Shown here one piece after another: positions 8,988 through 17,419 of a DNA stretch of 64,000 nucleotides. The notes beneath the pieces were generated by a model that ran no database searches, was not told the origin of the DNA, and saw only the letters and a program-made list of their open reading frames with translations. The position numbers and the translations under genes were made by a program. Source of the stretch: CADDZO01 sp035294145 (GTDB lineage Bacteria; Chloroflexota; Dormibacteria; Dormibacterales; Dormibacteraceae). The stretch's first letter is position 1. Every line of letters begins with the position of its first letter. The DNA is taken from the NCBI GenBank assembly GCA_035294145.1, contig DATGLL010000132.1, positions 37,594 through 101,593 on the forward strand, written 5' to 3'.

Positions 8988-10786
8988 CCGATCGCCACCA
9001 ACGCTTGGTCTGGGCTCACGACGTCGCCTTCCTTCACGTAGATCTCCAGCACCTTCCCTGGCTGGGTGGCGACGATGTCGTTCTGCATCTTCATCGCCTC
9101 CAGGACCGCGACCACGTCGCCGAGCTGGACCTCGTCCCCCACTGACACCGGGATCTTGACGATCAGGCCCTGCATCGGCGCCTTGATCGCCCCATCTCGA
9201 GGGGCCCGGGCGGGCGGAGGTGGCGCCGAGGCGGGAGCGAGCGTCGGTGTGGCGACCATGCCGATGCCCGCGACGCGGACCCGGAAGACCTCCCCCTCGA
9301 CCTCGACCTCAAACTCGGCGCTCGTCGGCGCTGGCGTCGTCGGGGGTTGGGTCTCCTCGACCGCCGGTGCCTCGGCCTCGACCGTCTCTTCGACCTCCGC
9401 CTCGACGGTCTCCGCCTCGGTGGGCGCCGTCGCGGAGCCCGTCGAGGGGAGCGGAGCGGTGCGGGCCTGGAAGAGATCCGTGGCTAGAGCTGGGAACAGG
9501 AGATAGGTCAGGGCGTCCTCGTCGCTGGCCGGCAGGCCCCACCGCTCCAGCTGGGCTCGGGCAGCTTCCACCTGGGGCTCGAGGAGGTCGGCGGGTCGAA
9601 CCGTGATCGGTTCGTCCTCACCGAGGACCAGCCGGCGCACCTCGACATCGACCGGGCCCGGTGGTCGGCCGTACAGACCCTGGAGGTAGTCCTTGAGCTC
9701 TTGGGTCACGGTCATGTACCGCTCACCGACCAGAACGTTGAAGACCGCCTGAGCGGCGATCATCTGGCGGATGGGTGGAACTAGCGGGGGATACCCCAAC
9801 TCCTCGTGCACTCGCGGCACCTCCTCCAGGACCTCCGCCAGTCGCGCGCTGGCATCGTGGCGATCGAGGTGATCGCGGAGGTCGCGCAACATGGGAGCAG
9901 GCAGCCGACACCCGAGCGCTTCGGGGACGACCCGATCCGCCCCTGGCAGGAGGTGCTCGAGGTGACTCCGGCGAATCCCTTCCAGGCGCATGCCTACGGC
10001 CACCAGTCGCTCAAGGTCGAGTCCCGGGTCATGTCCTCCGCCGGACAGGGCTGCCACCGTGCTCTCGACCGCGGGCAAGGAGGCGCCCCAGGCGAAGGCG
10101 GAGAAGGCCGTGTCCAACCCTGAGACCCCGGCCTCCACCGCCGCCAAGTAGGCCATCGCCGCCATGCCCCCGGCGCAACGGGCATGGAGGTACAGGGGCA
10201 AGCCGGTCGCCTCGTTCAACGCTCCCACCAGCTCGCGAGCGGTGGCAGGGGCGAGCAGGCCGGCGTCGTCGTCGATCACCAGCTCGTCGACCCCTAGTGC
10301 GGCCAGCTCCCGCGCCAGGGAGCGCCATCGCTCGAGGTCATGGACGGGGCTGATCGTGTAACAGAGCGCCGCCTGCACCCGCCCACCGAGCCGCCGCGCC
10401 ACCCGAATCGGGTGCTCCAGGTTGCGAACGTCGTTGAGCGGGTCGAAAAAGCGGAACGTGCGCACCCCGTCGCGGGCCGCTACCTCGAGGAACAACTCGA
10501 CCGCGTCGTCGGCCAGGCTGCGGTGACCGACCAACTGCTGACCTCGGATCAAGGCCAAGATCGGGGTGGTGGAAGCGGCCTCGCCTAGGCGGCGCAGCTG
10601 CTCCCACGGGTCGCGGCCCAGATGCAAGGTGGACTCGAAGCTCGCCCCCCCGAAGCCATCGATGGCCGCGAAGCCGATGCGATCCACCTCTCCCAAGAGG
10701 GGCTCGAGCTCCTCGAACGGGATGCGGCTGGCGAACAGGGCCTGCTGGCCTTCGCGGAAGGTGGTGTCGATGAGGTGCAACGGCAT
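8984..10786 (-). CDS. Divergent carboxyltransferase (OADA/PycB-like) fused to a biotinyl carrier domain
   Basis: The 600-residue protein has an N-terminal TIM-barrel of the HMGL/oxaloacetate-decarboxylase-alpha type (LIDTTFREGQQALFASR; conserved C-half GYPPLVPPIRQM and LYGRPPGPVD), a Glu/Thr/Pro-rich linker near 440-510 and a C-terminal biotin domain with the acceptor lysine in VLEAMKM. Key active-site residues differ from pyruvate carboxylase: the carbamylated lysine of IKDMAG is aspartate (VIDDDAGLLAP), the HxH metal pair of HLHTHD is HxR (LHARCAGG), and the PGGM loop is changed. It is the natural carrier for AccC, but what it carboxylates, if anything, is unknown. The start is just downstream of purE (3 bp gap). 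Confidence 0.85.
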   Translation of the reverse strand: MPLHLIDTTFREGQQALFASRIPFEELEPLLGEVDRIGFAAIDGFGGASFESTLHLGRDPWEQLRRLGEAASTTPILALIRGQQLVGHRSLADDAVELFLEVAARDGVRTFRFFDPLNDVRNLEHPIRVARRLGGRVQAALCYTISPVHDLERWRSLARELAALGVDELVIDDDAGLLAPATARELVGALNEATGLPLYLHARCAGGMAAMAYLAAVEAGVSGLDTAFSAFAWGASLPAVESTVAALSGGGHDPGLDLERLVAVGMRLEGIRRSHLEHLLPGADRVVPEALGCRLPAPMLRDLRDHLDRHDASARLAEVLEEVPRVHEELGYPPLVPPIRQMIAAQAVFNVLVGERYMTVTQELKDYLQGLYGRPPGPVDVEVRRLVLGEDEPITVRPADLLEPQVEAARAQLERWGLPASDEDALTYLLFPALATDLFQARTAPLPSTGSATAPTEAETVEAEVEETVEAEAPAVEETQPPTTPAPTSAEFEVEVEGEVFRVRVAGIGMVATPTLAPASAPPPPARAPRDGAIKAPMQGLIVKIPVSVGDEVQLGDVVAVLEAMKMQNDIVATQPGKVLEIYVKEGDVVSPDQALVAIG

Positions 10787-10789
10787 GCG

Positions 10790-11248
10790 CTACCTGCTGG
10801 CCAGGGCGTCGCGCCTTGCGCGGTGCCGCTCGGCCAGCTCGGGGTCGCTCAGGCCAAGGATGCGGGCGGCGAGCCAGGCGGCGTTGCGGGCACCGGCCTC
10901 GCCGATCGCGACGCACGCCACGGGAATGCCAGCTGGCATCTGCACGATGGAGTACAGGGAGTCGAGGCCGCCGAGATGGGCAGTCGGGACCGGGACCCCG
11001 ATCACCGGGAGATCGGTCCAAGCGGCAACCACCCCGGGGAGGTGGGCAGCTCCGCCCGCGGCCGCGATGATGACCTTGAGGCCACGTTGGCGGGCGCTGG
11101 TCGCCCATTCCATGACCCCGGCTGGGTTACGGTGGGCCGAGCAGACGGTGAGCTCGGCCTCGATGCCGAGCTCCTCCAGCTGCTTGGTGCAGGCCTCGAT
11201 GAGCGGCAGATCGGACTTCGAACCGATGATGATCCCAACGTCAGGCAC
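10790..11248 (-). CDS. purE: N5-carboxyaminoimidazole ribonucleotide mutase
   Basis: PurE moves the carboxyl group of N5-CAIR to give CAIR in purine synthesis. The 152-residue length, the GSKSDLPLIEACTKQLEELG start, the active-site SAHRNP and the AAAGGAAHLPGVVAA loop match the bacterial class I enzyme, which normally needs PurK to make its substrate. No purK is in this window. The GTG start overlaps the purD stop by 8 bp, indicating coupling within the guaB3-guaA-purD-purE cluster. Confidence 0.95.
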   Translation of the reverse strand: MPDVGIIIGSKSDLPLIEACTKQLEELGIEAELTVCSAHRNPAGVMEWATSARQRGLKVIIAAAGGAAHLPGVVAAWTDLPVIGVPVPTAHLGGLDSLYSIVQMPAGIPVACVAIGEAGARNAAWLAARILGLSDPELAERHRARRDALASR

Positions 11249-12512
11249 GTACCGCCTCGTGTGCGATGTCTCTCCGGAAGAAGGCTCCAGGAAATCGTAC
11301 TCGGACCGCTCCCGAGAGCGCCGCCATCCGGGCCTCCTCCACGCTCGCTCCCAGGCCGACCATGGTGAGCACGCGGCCTCCCGACGTCACCAGGCCTCGT
11401 CCCTCCACCGCACGGCTCCCGGCATGGAAGACGAGGACATCCTTGGGAACCGTGCTCAGCCCCTCGATGACGAAGCCCGTCTCGTACCCCTCGGGATACC
11501 CACCGGAGGCGACCACCACCCCGACCGCGGCCCGGTCGCTCCACTCCAGCCAGGGGTGGGCGGGGAGCTCGCCCAGCGCGGCCGAGACCAGCAAGGGGAC
11601 CAGGTCCGAGCTCAGGCGAGGCAGGATCACCTGGGCCTCGGGGTCGCCAAAGCGGGCATTGAACTCCAAAACCCGGACCCCCTCGGAGGTCAGCATGAGA
11701 CCGGCGTAGAGCACCCCTCGGTACTCGAGCCCGCGTCGCGCGAGCTCCTGGATCGCCGGTACCAGCACCCGGCGGGTCACCTCGTCTACCAGCTCGGGGG
11801 TGACGCCTACAGGAGGGGAATACGCTCCCATGCCACCGGTGTTGGGGCCCTCGTCACCGTCTCGGGCTCGCTTGAAGTCACGGGCTGGCGCCAGCGGGAT
11901 CACCCGGCGGCCATCGGTCAGCCCGAACACCGACAGCTCCGACCCCTCCAGACGTTCCTGGATGACGATGGTGGCGCCAGCCTGCCCGAATCGACGCTGC
12001 ACCAGCATCTCGTCGATGACCTGGTCGGCCTGTTCCGGGGTATCGCAGACGATGACCCCCTTGCCCAAAGCCAGTCCGTCGGCCTTGACCGCCACTCGCC
12101 CGCCGTACCGACGCGCCCAGCGTCGAGCCGGGCCCGGCTCGGTGAAGGTCTCGGACTCGGGGGCCGGGATGCCGGCCCGCAGCATCACCTCCCGGGCGAA
12201 AGCCTTGCTGCTCTCGATCCGGCCGGCCGCGCGACCGGGACCGAAGACCGGGATGCCGGCCTCGCGCAGGGCGTCACCGACGCCGGCCGCCACCGCCGAC
12301 TCCGGGCCCAGGACCGCCAGCCCGATGCGCTCCTTGCGCGCCGCCCGAACCAGGCCGGCGACGTCGTCGGCCGGAACGGGCAGGTTCCTGGCCACGGCAG
12401 CCGTGCCCCCGTTGCCGGGGGCGACGTAAACCCGCTCTGCCAGCGGGGACTGGAGGCATTTCCAGGCGAGCGCGTGCTCGCGCGCACCGGAGCCGATCAC
12501 CAGGATGCGCAC
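11241..12512 (-). CDS. purD: Phosphoribosylamine-glycine ligase (GAR synthetase)
   Basis: PurD joins glycine to phosphoribosylamine with ATP in purine synthesis. The 423-residue length fits, with the N-terminal MRILVIGSGAREHALAWK, the ATP-grasp lysine region KADGLALGKGVIV and the metal-binding FNARFGDPEAQ. It begins at GTG 12512, 64 bp after the guaA stop, and overlaps purE, so it lies in the purine cluster. Confidence 0.95.
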   Translation of the reverse strand: MRILVIGSGAREHALAWKCLQSPLAERVYVAPGNGGTAAVARNLPVPADDVAGLVRAARKERIGLAVLGPESAVAAGVGDALREAGIPVFGPGRAAGRIESSKAFAREVMLRAGIPAPESETFTEPGPARRWARRYGGRVAVKADGLALGKGVIVCDTPEQADQVIDEMLVQRRFGQAGATIVIQERLEGSELSVFGLTDGRRVIPLAPARDFKRARDGDEGPNTGGMGAYSPPVGVTPELVDEVTRRVLVPAIQELARRGLEYRGVLYAGLMLTSEGVRVLEFNARFGDPEAQVILPRLSSDLVPLLVSAALGELPAHPWLEWSDRAAVGVVVASGGYPEGYETGFVIEGLSTVPKDVLVFHAGSRAVEGRGLVTSGGRVLTMVGLGASVEEARMAALSGAVRVRFPGAFFRRDIAHEAVRA

Positions 12513-12576
12513 GGCCCGAACACCCGCGGTCGCGGCTCCTGCCGGCCCGGCTCGCCGGTGGGGAGCGCCCCTTGGC

Positions 12577-14154
12577 TCACTCCCATTCGATCGTCCCCGG
12601 AGGTTTGCTGGTGATGTCGAAGACCACCCGGTTGACGCCGGGGACCTCGTTGACGATCCGGTTCGAGATCCGGGCCAGCACCTCGTGGGGGAGGCGTGCC
12701 CAGTCGGCGGTCATCGCGTCCTCGGAGGTCACGACCCGTACCGCAACCAGACTGGCGTAGGTGCGGTCGTCGCCCATGATGCCAACCGTCCGAAGCGGCG
12801 TCAGCACCGCGAAAGACTGCCAAACCTGGCGGTACAGCCCGTGTTTCTTGATCTCGTCCACCACCACCCAGTCGGCCGCTCGTAGGATCTCCAACCGCTC
12901 CCGCGTCACCTCCCCCAGGCAGCGGATGGCGAGCCCGGGGCCGGGGAAGGGCTGTCGATGCACCAGGTCCTCGGGAAGGCCGAGCTCCAGGCCCACCGCT
13001 CGAACCTCGTCCTTGAACAGGTAGCGGAGGGGCTCGATGAGCCGAAAGCGAAGCCCGGCGGGGAGGCCACCCACATTGTGGTGGGTCTTGATCTTGGCCG
13101 CGCCCCTGGTCTCGGGACCGGTCGACTCGATCACGTCGGGGTAGAGGGTGCCCTGGGCTAGGAAGCCGATGTCCCCCACGTCCTCGGCCAGCGCGCCGGC
13201 CTGCTCCTCGAAGACGCGGATGAACTCGTGCCCCACGATGCGCCGCTTTTCCTCGGGATCGGCAACGCCTCGCAGCGCGGAGAGGAAACGGTCGCTGGCA
13301 TCCACGTAGCGGACGTCGAGGCTCAGGCTTCCGCGCAGGACGTCGAGCACCCGCTCGGGCTCCTCGCGGCGGAGCAGGCCGTTGTTGACGAACACGCAGG
13401 TGAGCTGGTTCCCGATCGCACGATGGACCAGGGTGGCGGCCACCGCGCTGTCCACACCGCCGCTCAGGGCGCAGATCGCGCGCCCATCGCCTACCTGCGC
13501 CCGAATCGCCTCCGTGGCCTGGGCGATGAACGAGCGTGGGGTCCAGCTCCCCCTGCACCCGCAGATGCGATACAGGAAGTTGCGCAGGATCTCGGCGCCA
13601 TGGGGCGTGTGATGGACCTCAGGATGGAACTGAATCCCCAGCAGCCGCTCACCGTCATCGAACGCCGCCACCGGCGAGTTTGCGCTGCTCGCCAGCACCC
13701 GAAAGCCAGCAGGCAGCCGACGGACCTGGTCACCGTGACTCATCCACACCGGCAGCCTGGTGGGAAGGTGCTCGAAGAGGCGGCCCGGCTCGTTCACCTC
13801 CAACAGCGCGGGCCCGTACTCGCGTCGCTCGGCGGGAGCCACCTCTCCGCCCAGATGGTGAGCGATAAGCTGCATGCCGTAGCAGATCCCTAAGACCGGC
13901 ACGCCGGAGCGGAAGAGCGCCGGGTCGACCTGGGGCGCCCCAGGCTGGTACACGCTGGCTGGCCCGCCGCTGAGGACGACGCCGGCCGGCCGACGTGGCT
14001 CAAGCTCGGCCCAGGGGGTGGTCCCCGGGACCAGCTCGCAGTACACCTGAGCCTCGCGGATGCGTCGGGCAATGAGCTGGGAGTACTGGGAGCCGAAGTC
14101 CAGGATCAGCACCAGCTCTGAGGGCGCAACCGACCCGCCGCCGGCCGGGACCAT
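12577..14154 (-). CDS. guaA: GMP synthase (glutamine-hydrolysing)
   Basis: This makes GMP from XMP using ATP and glutamine. The class I amidotransferase triad is visible (Cys91 in GICYGMQ; His177 and Glu179 in IQFHPEV), followed by the PP-loop SGGVDS at 231-236 and the C-terminal dimerisation domain ending with the conserved PPGTIEWE. At 525 residues it is full length. It lies 62 bp downstream of guaB3, so both steps from IMP to GMP are potentially encoded together. Confidence 0.96.
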   Translation of the reverse strand: MVPAGGGSVAPSELVLILDFGSQYSQLIARRIREAQVYCELVPGTTPWAELEPRRPAGVVLSGGPASVYQPGAPQVDPALFRSGVPVLGICYGMQLIAHHLGGEVAPAERREYGPALLEVNEPGRLFEHLPTRLPVWMSHGDQVRRLPAGFRVLASSANSPVAAFDDGERLLGIQFHPEVHHTPHGAEILRNFLYRICGCRGSWTPRSFIAQATEAIRAQVGDGRAICALSGGVDSAVAATLVHRAIGNQLTCVFVNNGLLRREEPERVLDVLRGSLSLDVRYVDASDRFLSALRGVADPEEKRRIVGHEFIRVFEEQAGALAEDVGDIGFLAQGTLYPDVIESTGPETRGAAKIKTHHNVGGLPAGLRFRLIEPLRYLFKDEVRAVGLELGLPEDLVHRQPFPGPGLAIRCLGEVTRERLEILRAADWVVVDEIKKHGLYRQVWQSFAVLTPLRTVGIMGDDRTYASLVAVRVVTSEDAMTADWARLPHEVLARISNRIVNEVPGVNRVVFDITSKPPGTIEWE

Positions 14155-14216
14155 CTCCGCCCGAGCCCCGCTGTCGCTCGCCTCCTCCTTCGGCTGCTGG
14201 AGCGTCGCTAGCTCGC

Positions 14217-15395
14217 TCAGGAGCCCATCCCCACGGCCTGGGCGCGTTGGAGGAGCTTGCCTTCGCTGGTGATGTCAGGGGCGATCACCATCTCGACGTC
14301 GTGGAACTCGCGGATGTCCCGTCGACCGCAAGCTCCCAGCGAGGAACGGAGGGCCCCTGCGAAGTTCTGGGTCCCGTCGTCCACGCGAGCAGGGCCGACC
14401 AGGATCTCGGCCAGGGTCGCCTTGACCCCGACGTGGATGCGGGTGCCACGGGGCAGGTTGGGATCTGGCGTGGCCATCCCCCAGTTGAAGCCCTGGGATG
14501 CGGATTCGGCGGCTCCCGCCAGAGGAGAGCCGATCATGACCGCGTCGGCCCCGGCAGCGAAGGCCTTGCAGACATCCGCCCCCACGCGCATGCCTCCGTC
14601 GGTGATGACCGCCACCCGCCGCCCGGAGCGACGCAGGTACTCGTCTCGGGCGGCGGCGACGTCGCAGGTGGCCGTCACCTGGGGGACGCCCACCCCGAGC
14701 ACCCCCCGCGTGGTGCAGGCCGCCCCTGGCCCGACGCCCACCAGGATGCCGGCGACCCCCGTCTCCATCAGCTCAAGCGCGGTCTGGTAGTGAACGCAGT
14801 TGCCGACCACGATCGGGATCGAGAGAGAGCTGCAGAGGCGCTCGAAGGACAGCTCTTGGTGGGCCCGGGAGCGATGACGGGCGGTGAGGACGGTGCCCTG
14901 GACCACGTAGACGTCCGCTCCGGCCTCCTCGACCAGGCCCGCCCGCTCCTGGGCTCGAGCGGGGACCGAACTCACCGCGCACGGCACCCCGGCCGCTTTG
15001 ATGGCCCGGATGCGTTCGACGATCAGATGACGCTTCACCGGTTCTCGGTAAGCGTCGACGAGGACCTGGTTGACCTCGTCTCGGCCGGCCGTGACGATGC
15101 GCCGGATGACCGGGTCCGGGTCCTCGTACCGCGTCTGCAGACCATCCAGGTTGAGGACCGCGATGCCGCCCAGCTGGCCCATGGCGATGGCGAAGTCGAC
15201 GTCCACCACCCCGTCCATGGCTGCTCCCCAGAAAGGGATGGACAAGGTCAGGTCGCCCAGCTGAAAGCTGATGTCGACCTCGTCGGGGTCGATGGTCACG
15301 CCGCCGGGGACGAGGGCTACCTCGTCGAATCCGTAAGCACGCCGAGCCCGTCGACCGACTCCGATCTCAAAGCTCGGCTGGCTTGGGTGGATCAA
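14217..15395 (-). CDS. guaB3: GuaB3-family IMP dehydrogenase-related protein
   Basis: The 392-residue protein has the IMPDH/GMP reductase TIM-barrel with the nucleotide loop GVGPGAACTTRGVLGVGVPQ, catalytic Cys227, and the VITDGGMRVGADVCKA phosphate-binding segment. It lacks the CBS pair of classical IMPDH and starts with the GRRARRAYGFDEV segment typical of GuaB3, a family linked to IMP dehydrogenase or GMP reductase activity in different bacteria. Direct linkage to guaA favours IMP to XMP conversion. The first usable start is TTG 15395, preceded by a GAGAGGAG site that is rather distant; a TATAAT box lies further upstream. Confidence 0.88.
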   Translation of the reverse strand: MIHPSQPSFEIGVGRRARRAYGFDEVALVPGGVTIDPDEVDISFQLGDLTLSIPFWGAAMDGVVDVDFAIAMGQLGGIAVLNLDGLQTRYEDPDPVIRRIVTAGRDEVNQVLVDAYREPVKRHLIVERIRAIKAAGVPCAVSSVPARAQERAGLVEEAGADVYVVQGTVLTARHRSRAHQELSFERLCSSLSIPIVVGNCVHYQTALELMETGVAGILVGVGPGAACTTRGVLGVGVPQVTATCDVAAARDEYLRRSGRRVAVITDGGMRVGADVCKAFAAGADAVMIGSPLAGAAESASQGFNWGMATPDPNLPRGTRIHVGVKATLAEILVGPARVDDGTQNFAGALRSSLGACGRRDIREFHDVEMVIAPDITSEGKLLQRAQAVGMGS

Positions 15396-15443
15396 GGTCT
15401 CGATGGGTGTGCGTGCTCCTCTCGCGGCGGGTCGTTACCCCGA

Positions 15444-15449
15444 ATTATA
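15444..15449 (-). promoter_or_regulatory. -10 box TATAAT upstream of the guaB3-guaA-purD-purE cluster
   Basis: A perfect consensus TATAAT on the minus strand sits about 50 bases upstream of the TTG start, the best -10 match seen in the window. It likely drives the purine cluster with a leader of roughly 40 bases containing GAGAGGAG. No strong -35 element is evident. Confidence 0.5.
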
Positions 15450-15540
15450 TTCGCCCTGGATCAACCATCGACGACCCCGACGGGGCGTGGGCCGGGGGCC
15501 GCGTCGCTCTCGTCGCGGGCGCGACGACCGGAGGCACCAC

Positions 15541-15546
15541 TATGCT
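15541..15546 (+). promoter_or_regulatory. -10 box TATGCT of the DUF4332 gene
   Basis: The hexamer ends 12 bases before the ATG at 15559, with no ribosome site between them, consistent with a leaderless or nearly leaderless mRNA. Confidence 0.4.
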
Positions 15547-15558
15547 GGTATCCACGCC

Positions 15559-16023
15559 ATGGCGATGAAGACCCTCGAGTACCTGCGCGGCATCTCAGCC
15601 GAGGACTGCCGTAGGCTGCGAGCCCGCGGGATCAGGCACACCAACCAGCTCTTGCACGCCGTCACCTTGGAGATCGATCGCCAGCGGCTGTCGGCCAAGA
15701 CCGGGATCAGCCCTGAGCGTCTGTTGGAGTTTGGGCGCCAATGCGCGATGTTGGAGATCTCCAGGATAGAACGATACTTGCCCATCCTTCGTCGGCTCGG
15801 CGTCACCAGCCTCAAGCTGCTCAAGCGCTCCGACCCCGCTGAGCTCCATGCCCGGATCGTGGATGCGGTGGGCCTGGCCGGAGCGCCCAGCTTGCAGATG
15901 GTCCAGTATTGGGTGAGCCAGGCACGGACCTGCGATACCTTGGAGGAGCCAGATGCCCTCCCCGCTCAGGTCGAGAGCCCGAACCTGCTGGACCGTCTCC
16001 CTCATCCAGGCCGGGCTGGCTGA
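15559..16023 (+). CDS. DUF4332-type helix-hairpin-helix protein
   Basis: The 154-residue protein begins TLEYLRGISAEDCRRLRARG and contains paired helix-hairpin-helix-like segments (GIRHTNQLLHAVT; RLGVTSLKLLKRSD) characteristic of DUF4332, a family of unknown function whose motif resembles DNA-binding or protein-binding HhH modules. No catalytic residues are apparent. ATG 15559 is preferred; ATG 15565 is two codons later. It is divergent from guaB3 and convergent with gdhA. Confidence 0.65.
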   Translation: MAMKTLEYLRGISAEDCRRLRARGIRHTNQLLHAVTLEIDRQRLSAKTGISPERLLEFGRQCAMLEISRIERYLPILRRLGVTSLKLLKRSDPAELHARIVDAVGLAGAPSLQMVQYWVSQARTCDTLEEPDALPAQVESPNLLDRLPHPGRAG

Positions 16024-16046
16024 CCGGGGCAGCGCCGTGGCCCCGG
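16024..16046. terminator. Hairpin between convergent DUF4332 and gdhA genes
   Basis: CCGGGGC (16024-16030) pairs with GCCCCGG (16040-16046) around a 9-base loop, immediately after the upstream stop codon. There is no U-tract, so it may act as a weak or bidirectional terminator. Confidence 0.4.
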
Positions 16047-16057
16047 CAGGGGAACGG

Positions 16058-17317
16058 CTAGGGATAGATGCCGCGGACGGTGGTGGCGTTGGCGACCCGC
16101 TGCACGGCAAGCACGTAGGCCGCGGTGCGCATGTCGACATGACGGTTGACGCTGGTGTGCAGGACCTCGTAGAAGGCGCGGGTGATCACGTGGTGGAGCT
16201 TGGTGTTGATCTCCTCCTCCTCCCAGAAGAAGGCCTGGAGGTCTTGCACCCACTCGAAGTAGGAGACGATCACGCCACCTGCGTTGGCCAGGATGTCTGG
16301 GACCACGAACGTGCCGCGCTGGTTGAGGATCGCGTCAGCCTCAGGATCGATGGCGGCGTTGGCGGCCTCGGTGATCAGACGGGCGCGGATGCGCGGGGCG
16401 TTGCGCTCGGTGATCTGTCGCTCCACCGCCGCCGGGACCAGAACGGTGACCGGCAGCTCCAGGAGCTCGTCCTTGGCGATATCCTCAGCCTTCTTGAAGC
16501 CGGAGACCTCGCCCCTGACCTTTCGATGCTCCTCAAGGGCATCAAGGTCGAGCCCGCCTGGGTTGTAGACTGCCCCTCTTGAGTCGCCGACGGCGACCAC
16601 CCGAAGACCTGCTCGCTGGAGGAGCCTCGCTGCCGGGAGGCCGACCTTCCCGAACCCCTGGATGGCCACGCTGGGCGTCTCCTCCCCGAGGTCGAGGTAC
16701 TTCAGCGCCTCCAGGGTGAGGTAAGTCACCCCTCGCCCTGCCGCCTCCTGGCGGCCCTCCGACCCCCCGACCTCGACCGGCTTACCGGTGACCGAGGCGG
16801 TCACCGAGTGGCCGGCGTGCATGGAGATGGTGTCCATGATCCAGGCCATCACCTCGGGCGTGGTGCCCAGATCCGGTGCCGGGATGTCCTTCTCTGGCCC
16901 AATCAGGAGCGCGATCTCGGTCGCATACCGACGGGTGACGTGTTCGAGCTCCGAGCGGCTGAGACGGCGGGGATCGACGACCACGCCCCCTTTGGCCCCG
17001 CCGTAGGGGATGCCGACCACCGCGCACTTCCAGGTCATCGACATAGCCAGGGCCTTGATGAGGTCGAGGGTGACGTCGGGCGAGTAACGGATGCCCCCCT
17101 TCGCCGGCCCGCGATTGATGTTGTGCTGCACTCGGAAGCCGGTGTAGAGATGCACAGAGCCATCGTCGTGACGGACCGGGAAGTGGACGGTCAGCTCCCG
17201 CTTCACCTCCCGAAGAAGGCGGCGGGTGTCGTCAGGAAGCCCGAGGACGTCGGCAGCGGCGTCGAAACGCTGCTGCGCGATGCTGAAGGCGGATCGGGGC
17301 TGGAGTTCGACTGCCAT
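16058..17317 (-). CDS. gdhA: Glutamate dehydrogenase (Glu/Leu/Phe/Val dehydrogenase family)
   Basis: The enzyme interconverts glutamate and 2-oxoglutarate plus ammonia with NAD(P). The 419-residue hexameric-type protein has the substrate motif GPAKGGIRY (70-78), the catalytic lysine region IPYGGAKGG (about 103-111), a Rossmann GFGKVG loop and the ANAGGVIVSYFEW segment typical of bacterial and archaeal GDH. ATG 17317 has an AAGAGG ribosome site 8 bases upstream. It has its own promoter and is flanked by convergent DUF4332. Confidence 0.94.
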   Translation of the reverse strand: MAVELQPRSAFSIAQQRFDAAADVLGLPDDTRRLLREVKRELTVHFPVRHDDGSVHLYTGFRVQHNINRGPAKGGIRYSPDVTLDLIKALAMSMTWKCAVVGIPYGGAKGGVVVDPRRLSRSELEHVTRRYATEIALLIGPEKDIPAPDLGTTPEVMAWIMDTISMHAGHSVTASVTGKPVEVGGSEGRQEAAGRGVTYLTLEALKYLDLGEETPSVAIQGFGKVGLPAARLLQRAGLRVVAVGDSRGAVYNPGGLDLDALEEHRKVRGEVSGFKKAEDIAKDELLELPVTVLVPAAVERQITERNAPRIRARLITEAANAAIDPEADAILNQRGTFVVPDILANAGGVIVSYFEWVQDLQAFFWEEEEINTKLHHVITRAFYEVLHTSVNRHVDMRTAAYVLAVQRVANATTVRGIYP

Positions 17318-17361
17318 GTGCGATGCCTCTTCTTCCAGCGGGGTGGGGCCTCAACCCGGAC

Positions 17362-17367
17362 ATAGTA
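17362..17367 (-). promoter_or_regulatory. -10 box TACTAT of gdhA
   Basis: TACTAT on the minus strand lies 44 bases upstream of the ATG, leaving a leader of about 35-40 bases that carries the AAGAGG ribosome site at 17326-17331. This is a conventional leadered arrangement, in contrast to many neighbours. Confidence 0.4.
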
Positions 17368-17419
17368 GTACGCCGCCACCTCGGCCGCCCCGCCGCCCGA
17401 TCGGCCTCCGCTCACCTCC

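Noticed and set aside
10566..12614. Plus-strand open frame of 682 residues
   Set aside because: Antisense to purE and purD; no protein-like features.
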